DNA of 34,302 nt from JBCBEX01 sp038528235 (lineage in GTDB: Bacteria > Bacteroidota > Rhodothermia > Rhodothermales > Rubricoccaceae): assembly GCA_038528235.1 (NCBI GenBank), contig JBCBEX010000045.1, positions 1 through 34,302 on the forward strand, read 5' to 3'. Every line of letters begins with the position of its first letter. The stretch's first letter is position 1. Below the pieces are notes generated by a model. The model was not told the origin of the DNA. It ran no database searches and saw only the letters and a list, made by a program, of their open reading frames with translations. Positions 1 through 6,490 of this stretch are shown piece by piece. The position numbers and the translations under genes are program-made.

Positions 1-84
1 GGCGATCTGCTGACGTTTCCCGAGTCCGAGGCACGCACCGCACTACTCGGCCTCGCGAAGTTCATCGTCGCCCGGAAGCGGTAA
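1..84 (+). CDS. C-terminal tail of an unidentified protein (5' truncated by window edge)
   Basis: Reading frame 1 is open from the first base to a TAA stop at 82-84, giving 27 residues that end ARKR. The tail has an Ala/Leu-rich helical look. Codon composition is like that of the neighbouring genes, which supports it as a real gene end, but too little remains to assign a family. It converges with the minus-strand metalloprotease gene that ends at 325. Confidence 0.45.
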   Translation, partial: GDLLTFPESEARTALLGLAKFIVARKR

Positions 85-189
85 CACCTGCGTGTCGCTG
101 GCTTCTCAACTACGACCACTTCGTGTCCCCTCGCTGTTGTGCTCAGCTGGCGCTTGTATTGGGGCAGACCCAGTTCAGCGCGCCAATGG

Positions 190-306
190 ATGCAGCGACC
201 TGACGACTTCGAGGTTCGCGTTTTTCTTTTCGCGCTCCGAGCCATTTTCGTGCTGATTACCCTGTGTATGGTCGGCGTCTCTCTGGCCAGCGGAAGGCTT
301 TCGTGA
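190..306 (+). CDS. possible 38-residue single-pass membrane micro-protein
   Basis: An ATG at 190 opens a 38-codon frame ending in TGA at 304-306. It begins with a charged stretch (MQRPDDFEVR) followed by one clean hydrophobic span (about residues 11-33), the pattern of a tiny inner-membrane protein. It fills part of the 240-bp gap between a plus-strand gene end (84) and a convergent minus-strand gene end (325). No Shine-Dalgarno is seen, which is normal in this DNA. Seen: the frame and the hydrophobic span. Inferred: that it is translated. It could equally be chance. Confidence 0.25.
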   Translation: MQRPDDFEVRVFLFALRAIFVLITLCMVGVSLASGRLS

Positions 307-324
307 GCGCCTACCCGCGTAGCT

Positions 325-2601
325 TCAGCCGCCAGTACGTGCGACGAGCCAGCGGTTGAACGCAGCGCGATCAGCCCAGAACGCGGCGGCCCATGGTTGG
401 TCGTCGTCCCTGAACGCAGATTCGGCCTGCGCGGCAAGCTCGGCGGCCAGCGCGTTGTCCCCAGCGAGGCCTGCGTAGTTCGACAGCCAAACGAGGCGCG
501 CCCGTTTGAGAAGCTGGTTCTCTGGATCGAACATCTGGAGAGAGGCCACCGCGCGGTCGTACTCGTTGGCGAGGGCCCACTGGATCGCGGCCATCGCGGG
601 CTGACCGTGAGCTTCTAGCGCTGCAGCCGCGTCTGCATGTGCGTAGGGCTGGACGAACCGCCGTAGAGCCTCAGGGGACGCACTTTGCTTCAGCATGAGC
701 ACGGCACGGCTTCGCTCCGCGTAAGGCGTGAGCAGCGCGTCGGCCCGAGCGTAGGCCGCGGTAGCTCGGGTAGCGTCGCCCTGCACGGCGTATGCATCGC
801 CCAGCCGGATTGCGAGTTGAGCCTGCTGAGCCAACAGCGTGTCGGCACCTACGGCCTGCTCGACCGCGTCGATGACGGACGCCGCCCGCCCTTCGGCGAT
901 CTGCATCGCGCCCCACAGCCAGAGGGCCGACGGGTAGTGCGGCTCCGCTTCGAGCGCGGCCTCCAGCAGCCGACGCGCCGTGGCCGTATCTGCCTCGACG
1001 CTAATTCGTAAGGGGAACAGCGCCAATTCGGCGTCGCGAGTCAGCCGGACGGGACGCGGGACGTGGTGCGGGCAGTCTCGCTCGAAGAGCGAAGGCTGGA
1101 CGAACCGATAGGCCACGATGGCCTCGGCGAGCGTGTCGCGCGGCTGCGCCTCAATGTGTCGCGCCCACTGCAACGCCAATGTGCCGAGCGGGACGCCGAA
1201 CACGCCCTCGTAGTCGAGCGATGGATACACAGCGCGAACTGGCGCGGCCCCGTAGGCGTCTAGTAGCCACCCGACGAAAGCACCCATAGTGGTGTACGAC
1301 ACGGCTGCGCGCCCGCCCCAAAACCCCGCGAGCGACTGCGTCTGGACGACGGCGCGTGCTAGTTCCTCGGCACCTGAGCCGAGCCCTACATCGCTGTCGC
1401 TTGCAGCGATCCTGAGGGCAGCGGCCACCTGCGCTGTCGGGTCCGGCAAGCCGTCCGGCGGCTCGACGGCTACGGCGAGTCCCTCGACCAATCCGATAGA
1501 CCACGACGCATTGAGGATGCCTCCGAATTCGCGCGAGAAGGCATGCGCCAGCTCGTGCGTCAGCGACGACGCGATTCGGTCTTCGAGCAGATGCACCTGC
1601 GGCGTGCCGAGCCAGACCGGGGCCACGCTTGTCGTGCGCGCCCCAGTGAGCCGCGCCTTGGTGTCGGGATCGGGATAGACGAAGCTCTGGATGCGCTGCT
1701 CTGGCTCCACCCCGAGCGCCTCGCGAAGTTGTGCGTAGCGATACTCGTGGAGTTGCCCGAGTCGCCACGCCTCGTCGTCCTGGAGTGAAGTCGGGTCGTA
1801 GAACAGGTCGACATACTCCGTGGCAAGGTGCCCGCCAAGGCTGCGTTCGAGCGCAGCGTAGGTCATGACAATGCCCAGCTGCGGGGCCGCGAGTACACCG
1901 GCGGCGAGTACGGCGCTGAGAACGCCCCCAGCAACGACGAATCGGCGTGCGTGGCCTTGCCGGTGCGCGCGCGTGCTCTGTTTGCTCGTGAGCCAGCCTC
2001 CCACACACGCGAGCCAAGCCGCGAGGACGAGCGTCAGCCCTTTCGCCCAGAAGAGACCTGGCCGGACAGCCAACTCCTCGTCATAGATCGGTCCGAGCAC
2101 GCCGCCAAACACCGGGTTGTAGGTAAACACCTGCGGATGGAGCCCGAGGTCGTATGCGAGGCTGCCCATGGCAAGGGCAAGGCCGCCGAGCACGAACACC
2201 AACCGCTTCCACCACAAGCGGCTATGGTGAAGGGCGTAGGCCACAGCGACCGCGAGCAATATGCTCGGTACGGTGAACGTCAGGAAGAGTCCGAGACCGA
2301 GCGGGTAGGCACAGTTGGCGCGCCACAGAAGCGACAGGGTCAGCATCGCCCAGGGCACGCCGAGCAGCGCCACGAACGCCGAGGCCGCGGTTCGGAGCGA
2401 CCGCCCCCGCTGAAACGCTCCGAGCGCTCCTAGCCCACTCGTGAAGAACCCGACGCCTGCCACCACGGCGCTCGACTCCGCATGGAGTACGCCGAACACG
2501 GGCACCGGCCAGAGGAGCGCACAGGTTCCGACGTAGACGCCCGCACTCCACGCGATCCACGGGCGACGGCGTAGCGCTTCGAGCATCGGACCTACGAGCA
2601 T
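325..2601 (-). CDS. multi-pass membrane protein with HExxH (peptidase-MA-like) metalloprotease domain and TPR-like C-terminus
   Basis: From the ATG at 2601 this is 758 residues; a TTG at 2616 would add five. The first about 245 residues contain roughly seven hydrophobic segments. A soluble domain follows with THELAHAF (HExxH, H349/E350/H353) and a downstream EGLAV glutamate (E373), the spacing expected for a gluzincin zinc site with Glu as third ligand. The last about 200 residues are Ala-rich helical repeats typical of TPR (the LEAEPHYPSALWLWG region and GDAYAVQGD). Family knowledge: such domains occur in uncharacterised membrane proteases of the peptidase-MA type. The active site should face one side of the cytoplasmic membrane; substrate unknown. 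It lies 157 bp downstream of the DUF3078 gene on the same strand, so co-transcription is possible. I am sure of the zinc motif, less of the TPR assignment. Confidence 0.8.
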   Translation of the reverse strand: MLVGPMLEALRRRPWIAWSAGVYVGTCALLWPVPVFGVLHAESSAVVAGVGFFTSGLGALGAFQRGRSLRTAASAFVALLGVPWAMLTLSLLWRANCAYPLGLGLFLTFTVPSILLAVAVAYALHHSRLWWKRLVFVLGGLALAMGSLAYDLGLHPQVFTYNPVFGGVLGPIYDEELAVRPGLFWAKGLTLVLAAWLACVGGWLTSKQSTRAHRQGHARRFVVAGGVLSAVLAAGVLAAPQLGIVMTYAALERSLGGHLATEYVDLFYDPTSLQDDEAWRLGQLHEYRYAQLREALGVEPEQRIQSFVYPDPDTKARLTGARTTSVAPVWLGTPQVHLLEDRIASSLTHELAHAFSREFGGILNASWSIGLVEGLAVAVEPPDGLPDPTAQVAAALRIAASDSDVGLGSGAEELARAVVQTQSLAGFWGGRAAVSYTTMGAFVGWLLDAYGAAPVRAVYPSLDYEGVFGVPLGTLALQWARHIEAQPRDTLAEAIVAYRFVQPSLFERDCPHHVPRPVRLTRDAELALFPLRISVEADTATARRLLEAALEAEPHYPSALWLWGAMQIAEGRAASVIDAVEQAVGADTLLAQQAQLAIRLGDAYAVQGDATRATAAYARADALLTPYAERSRAVLMLKQSASPEALRRFVQPYAHADAAAALEAHGQPAMAAIQWALANEYDRAVASLQMFDPENQLLKRARLVWLSNYAGLAGDNALAAELAAQAESAFRDDDQPWAAAFWADRAAFNRWLVARTGG

Positions 2602-2758
2602 GCGACCATCAACCAACGAAAACGGGGACCGGCCAACGCGGCAGAACTGGCTTCCGGGAGGGCCAACTCACGCCACGCCACCGATCCCCGAGGCGCAATC
2701 TACGAGCGAAAGGGGGCGAAAAGGAGCACGAAGCAGCGCTCCCACCCTAACTCGCTCG

Positions 2759-3658
2759 CTATAGTAGCGCGTACGACACGCCGACCGACAGCACCTGCTT
2801 CAGCTGCAGGTCTTCCGAGAAGTTGCGGTCGTATTGCAGCGCGCCCTCGAGCGAGACGTTGAGGAAGTCGTTGACCTTCATCAGGAGCGTGTTCTCCCAG
2901 AGGAAGTCGGGTGCCGCGTCGGTTTCGCTGAACGAGTAGAAGCTCGACAGGCGCGAGGTCAGCAGCACGTTCTCGGCAATCTCACGACGCGCCTGGATGA
3001 GTGCGTCCACGCCAGCTTCGAGGCGAAGGACGCTCCCCGGATCGTTGCCGTAGACCGGCTGCAGCCGTTCGATCGCAACGATGGTTTCGCGAAGACCGAG
3101 GCCGAGGCGCAGCGTGTACCACGAGCCGCGGTCGTAGGTCACGCCAAGCGCTTGCGTCAGAAAGGCCGGGGCGAAGAAGTCCGACGTCTTGACCTCCGCG
3201 ACCGAGCCCGACGCATCCGCGCCGAACAGATTGGGGAAGTCCGACGAGTCGGCATCGAAGACCAAGCCGGGCGCGAACTGGCTGCGCGCTTCGAAGACGA
3301 AGGTCGGCTGCCAGTCTCCGGTGCCCTGGTAGCGGAGGTTGAACGCATACCGGAGTTGATCGACGGCCTTGCGCCAATCGACGTCGTCCTGCTTGATCTG
3401 GCCGAAGGCCGTGCGCAGTTCGTGTGCCTGGAGGAACGAACCAGTAACGCGCTCGAAGAGCCCATCGACCTGGGCGGTGAACGCGACCGAGTTGATGCCG
3501 CCCTCGGCCCAGTTGTCGTACGCGGCCTGGCTGCCAGCGATGGTGCCCACGAGCGAGGAGCGCCAGCCGTCGGCGGCAGAGAGCGTGTCTGCTTCCTGCG
3601 CAGCGGCGCCCAACGGAAGAAGGAGAAGGAGGAAGAGCGAGAGGTATCGGAGAGTCAT
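2759..3658 (-). CDS. DUF3078 family outer-membrane-associated protein
   Basis: 299 residues starting MTLRYLSLFLLL, with a signal peptide cleaved near AAAQEA (about residue 21). The mature part has the DUF3078 hallmarks: a YDNWAEGGINS segment near residue 47 (family pattern SNWAAGGENS), alternating beta-strand-like stretches, and WQPTFVFEARSQFAPG near residue 115. It ends in a hydrophobic strand (VLSVGVSYALL), as beta-barrel proteins do. The family is common in Bacteroidota and has no defined biochemical role; an outer-membrane barrel is the likely structure. The next gene downstream is the membrane metalloprotease, 157 bp away; upstream is a structured leader at 3699-3729. Function beyond the family name is unknown. 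Confidence 0.85.
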   Translation of the reverse strand: MTLRYLSLFLLLLLPLGAAAQEADTLSAADGWRSSLVGTIAGSQAAYDNWAEGGINSVAFTAQVDGLFERVTGSFLQAHELRTAFGQIKQDDVDWRKAVDQLRYAFNLRYQGTGDWQPTFVFEARSQFAPGLVFDADSSDFPNLFGADASGSVAEVKTSDFFAPAFLTQALGVTYDRGSWYTLRLGLGLRETIVAIERLQPVYGNDPGSVLRLEAGVDALIQARREIAENVLLTSRLSSFYSFSETDAAPDFLWENTLLMKVNDFLNVSLEGALQYDRNFSEDLQLKQVLSVGVSYALL

Positions 3659-3698
3659 GAGGACGTAGTCAGAGTACGTGATGGAGAGCGATGGTTTG

Positions 3699-3729
3699 GC
3701 AGGCCTCGCTTACAAGCGGCTGAGCCTGC
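3699..3729 (-). promoter_or_regulatory. stem-loop in the leader of the DUF3078 gene
   Basis: GCAGGC (3699-3704) pairs with GCCTGC (3724-3729), and the enclosed segment contains CGCTT facing AAGCG. The hairpin lies about 40 bp upstream of the DUF3078 start codon, with no U-run after it on the minus strand, so an intrinsic terminator is unlikely. It may be a 5'-UTR structure or a protein-binding dyad. Nothing else ties it to a function. Confidence 0.2.
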
Positions 3730-3863
3730 AGAGAGGCGAAGGCAGGCTACAGACGCCGTGCCAAGTGCCGACAAGGTCACCTGAGATTCGTCAGGCCATG
3801 TGGGGCTGCCCAACTTCGACTCGGTATGCGACACCGAATGTCAAGGAGGGATCGGATTGTCGC

Positions 3864-3900
3864 AAAAAAAGCGAGAGGCCTCCCGTCTGGGAAGCCTCTC
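3864..3900 (-). terminator. rho-independent terminator of the H1-like gene
   Basis: Read on the minus strand, an 11-bp stem (GAGAGGCUUCC against GGAGGCCUCUC, with one G-U pair; 3873-3900) encloses a 6-nt loop and is followed after GC by seven consecutive U residues (3864-3870). It lies 44 bp past the stop of the H1-like gene. This is the clearest terminator in the window. Confidence 0.9.
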
Positions 3901-3944
3901 GAACCAAGTGGCGGTGACGCGAGGAGCCTCGCGCCAGGGGAAGC

Positions 3945-4127
3945 TTACGCCTCGCCCTTCTTGATGGCCTGGATCTGCTGACGGACCTCCTGGCAGAGGT
4001 TGCGGAGATCCTGGAGACCCTTGCGAGCACGCGTGCCGGCCGCCTTGTTGCCCTTGTCGTAGAACTGCTCGAGGTCGCGTTCGACGCTTTCGAGTTGGGC
4101 TTTCAGATCGGAATAGCGGTTAGCCAT
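3945..4127 (-). CDS. histone H1-like (Hc1-type) protein
   Basis: 60 residues, ATG at 4127, stop at 3945. The sequence reads MANRYSDLKAQLES..., then the segment GNKAAGTRARKGLQDL in the middle, and a lysine-containing tail (KKGEA). The GNKAAGTR-R-K core is the conserved signature of the short Hc1-type histone H1 proteins of Bacteroidota; in related small proteins it forms a helical hairpin and is thought to bind the nucleoid. Here the basic C-terminal tail seen in chlamydial Hc1 is almost absent. The gene stands alone between its own promoter (4247-4275) and terminator (3864-3900), which suggests a strong independent transcript. Role as a nucleoid protein is inferred from the family name; direct DNA binding by this short form is not established. 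Confidence 0.85.
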   Translation of the reverse strand: MANRYSDLKAQLESVERDLEQFYDKGNKAAGTRARKGLQDLRNLCQEVRQQIQAIKKGEA

Positions 4128-4246
4128 GAGGAATTCCTCGGGGGGTTGGATGGAGGAGGATGAAGTGAGACGACCAGCAGAGCGCCGGATGCCCGGCTGA
4201 GCGTGCCCTGCCGACAGGTCGCGTTTAATGCAAAAATGCGACGTGA

Positions 4247-4275
4247 AACATAGGCCCGTTGCATGCTCAGGTCAA
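4247..4275 (-). promoter_or_regulatory. sigma70-like promoter of the H1-like gene
   Basis: On the minus strand TTGACC (4270-4275) and TATGTT (4247-4252) are separated by exactly 17 bp, close to the TTGACA-17-TATAAT consensus. Transcription would start near 4240, leaving a 5' leader of a little over 110 nt before the ATG at 4127. It lies 75 bp past the stop of the kinase-fold gene, so the H1-like gene need not depend on upstream read-through. Confidence 0.5.
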
Positions 4276-4349
4276 CCCAAACCCGGTCAAAATGCGCAGT
4301 ATTGACCGATTCGACAAGGAACGCCGACGGAGCGCTTCCCGGATCGCGA

Positions 4350-5063
4350 TTACGCCACGAGCCTGGTACCACGTGCACCGCGCGGGTCGAACGCACCCGC
4401 GCGAGAGGTCGCGACCACGCGCGCACCCTGAGCCAGCATGGAAGCAGCGAGATCGCGTGCTGGTACGTCCTGACGCGTCGCAAGTGTCTCGATCCCAACC
4501 GTTTCGGCCACGTCGCCGTCTACAACGAGACCGGGAGCTCGACTGGTCGTAAGCAGCACGATCGGCAGACCCAGCGTTGTCCCTAGCTGAGCCGCGAGGG
4601 TTACTGGGTCGAGCAGCCGGGGTGCTGCTCCCCGCGCGTCTACCGCCGCAAGCACGAGGCACGAACGCTGGCGAAGCAACGTCGCAACCCATGCGCTATC
4701 GCCGAGGACGAGGCGCTCTCTGCCCGTCTGCACGAGGCCACGGTCGGAGGCCATGAGCCGCACCGCGGCTACGCCTGCCTCGGTAAGCGTAGCGGCGATG
4801 GAGCGGTTCTCGTCCCGTACGGCGCGCTCCACGATGGCGCTGTGTGCGCCGAGTTCGCCCTCCAACATCGATTCAGGGTCGAGTACTCCCGCTGCTTCGA
4901 GCGCCGTGGCAGCGGCTTCGCGACCGGTGTGCAGCAGAAGGGCAGGCCGCTGGGACCGGGCGAGGTCTTGCGCGAGCCCGGAGAGGAAGAGCGGGTCGCC
5001 GAGGTGGTAGTCGTCGAGGAAGAGGAGCACGGTGGACGGTGAACTGTGATGAGCAACGGTCAA
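4350..5063 (-). CDS. degenerate amino acid kinase-fold protein (acetylglutamate kinase-like)
   Basis: 237 residues if the TTG at 5063 is the start; no ATG is available near the N-terminus. The order of segments follows the amino acid kinase fold of ArgB-type enzymes: an early beta strand (TVLLFLDDYHLGD), ALLLHTGREAAATALEAAG where ArgB has the VHGGG loop, ENRSIAATLTEAGVAAVRL followed by SDRGLV where ArgB has N-x-x-L...G-x-x-A-VGL...D-GGL, and a C-terminal LPIVLLTTSRAPGLVVDGD corresponding to the LTD-PGV strand. The glycine-rich GGG loop and the N-terminal lysine are not seen, so catalysis is doubtful. It could be a diverged kinase or a regulatory relative. It is divergent from the unknown two-gene cassette, with only 20 bp between the two proposed starts. 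Confidence 0.55.
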   Translation of the reverse strand: MTVAHHSSPSTVLLFLDDYHLGDPLFLSGLAQDLARSQRPALLLHTGREAAATALEAAGVLDPESMLEGELGAHSAIVERAVRDENRSIAATLTEAGVAAVRLMASDRGLVQTGRERLVLGDSAWVATLLRQRSCLVLAAVDARGAAPRLLDPVTLAAQLGTTLGLPIVLLTTSRAPGLVVDGDVAETVGIETLATRQDVPARDLAASMLAQGARVVATSRAGAFDPRGARGTRLVA

Positions 5064-5083
5064 CGTAGGTCGCGATCGCGTAC

Positions 5084-6490
5084 TTGAGTACCTCGGAGTC
5101 TGTTTTGGGAAGAATCGACGGGGCGAGAGCGATTGCGCTACACTTCGCGCCGTCTGGGCCGATACGTTTCCCCGCCAACTACCGCCTCCTCGCCCTCATG
5201 ATCGGCCCGCTCACCTACGTCGTCCACTACGCCGTCCCGTACTCCAATGAGGCTGCCGAAGCCGTGCTCCGGGCCGTTGCTGAGGCGGTCGCTACGAATG
5301 CCCAACTCCGCGACGACTTCACCGCACCGGAATGGACACCCCCGGATCTCTCCTCCTGGCTCACGAAGATGAGAGCAGCATGGCGCGTTGTGGATCAGCT
5401 ACACCTTGCGGTCAACACAGCGGAGCACACAGCGCTGTCGTTCGCGTTCTCGCCTACGTCTGAGCACGACGCCGTGCTCCGGCTGCAGCGCGACGCCACC
5501 GGGGCATTTCTGGCGCACCTGCATGTCCCCCGGCTCGCACTTGAGGAGACGGTGACGCTGCGCCTGTACTACCGGCTGCACCGCGCCAACGAGACCCGCC
5601 AGCGGCTCGGCCATGCGACGTTCTCTCTCCGGGACTACTGGGAGATCCTTCCCTCGGAGCCAGCTGGATTCGTTGGCTCGACCAACCTACGTGCTGCCAG
5701 CACTATCCGAGATGCCCTAGCCAGCGCCCTGTCCGTCGAACGAACGCTCGCCCGTAACTGGGAGACCGAATTGCAGCCTCCCCCTGCACTCAAGGAGAAG
5801 AACATACATGCCAAGCTGCTACGTGCAAACGAGATCGTGGCCGAGGAGATGCGGCACGCATCCGAAGGCGGACGCCCCTATATAGAGATCATCGAAGAGC
5901 AGCGAGAAGAAGCAGATCGTCTCCGCCGAGAAGCACTCGAAGCAGCCCATGCCGACCTCAACGCCCGAGCCGAAAGAGCACTTCACCTCGTTGCAGATCT
6001 CCTCGACGTTCCCGTACCGGACCACGTGGTCGATGCACTTTCTCTCTTTGACCAGGTGCTGAAAGACGCTTCTCTTTTCGCCTGCGCCGACGCTCTCTTT
6101 GCGGACGAACATCCGGCTGTGCGCGTTGAGTGGCACGCCGCGGCGTTCTTCGGGACTACCATACACGCCCGTTGGGGGGGACGATGGTACCAGCGTAGTG
6201 AGTCGAATCTGCACTTCGTTGGCCCCCCGGACCTCTCGGTGTTGCCTCACAAGTGCGTCGCGCGCAGTCGCGAGTTCACTGCGCTCTACAGCCTCGTTCG
6301 GCACTACTGCGCCCTCGAACTGCTGCTTACGTTCGACAGCGTCCCCTCGAAGCCTCGCCCTGCCCGACCGGTCGCAGACTTCAGGGAGATCCTGAGGGGC
6401 GAGCACATCGCAAAGGCCCTTTTTGAAGACCATCTCCGCTCAGGGAGTGTTCGTCGCCACCTCAGAAGAACCGTCCGGACCGATGGCTAG
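5084..6490 (+). CDS. unrecognised 468-residue protein, first gene of a coupled pair
   Basis: Not recognised. The longest version starts at a TTG (5084); an internal ATG at residue 38 (MIGPLTYVVHYAVPY) is an alternative, and the 20-bp distance to the divergent gene makes the start uncertain. No signal peptide or transmembrane span is evident. Residues 50-230 look mixed alpha/beta; about 245-302 form a charged, probably coiled-coil helix (EEQREEADRLRREALEAAHA); 345-420 look like a compact alpha/beta domain with several aromatics and a Cys-rich spot (HKCVARS..., HYCALELLL). No catalytic motif that I know is visible. Its stop overlaps the start of the next gene by 8 bases (ATGGCTAG), so the two products are very likely made together and may form a complex. 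Codon usage is less extreme in GC than in dnaE next door, which would fit acquisition. Confidence 0.75.
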   Translation: MSTSESVLGRIDGARAIALHFAPSGPIRFPANYRLLALMIGPLTYVVHYAVPYSNEAAEAVLRAVAEAVATNAQLRDDFTAPEWTPPDLSSWLTKMRAAWRVVDQLHLAVNTAEHTALSFAFSPTSEHDAVLRLQRDATGAFLAHLHVPRLALEETVTLRLYYRLHRANETRQRLGHATFSLRDYWEILPSEPAGFVGSTNLRAASTIRDALASALSVERTLARNWETELQPPPALKEKNIHAKLLRANEIVAEEMRHASEGGRPYIEIIEEQREEADRLRREALEAAHADLNARAERALHLVADLLDVPVPDHVVDALSLFDQVLKDASLFACADALFADEHPAVRVEWHAAAFFGTTIHARWGGRWYQRSESNLHFVGPPDLSVLPHKCVARSREFTALYSLVRHYCALELLLTFDSVPSKPRPARPVADFREILRGEHIAKALFEDHLRSGSVRRHLRRTVRTDG

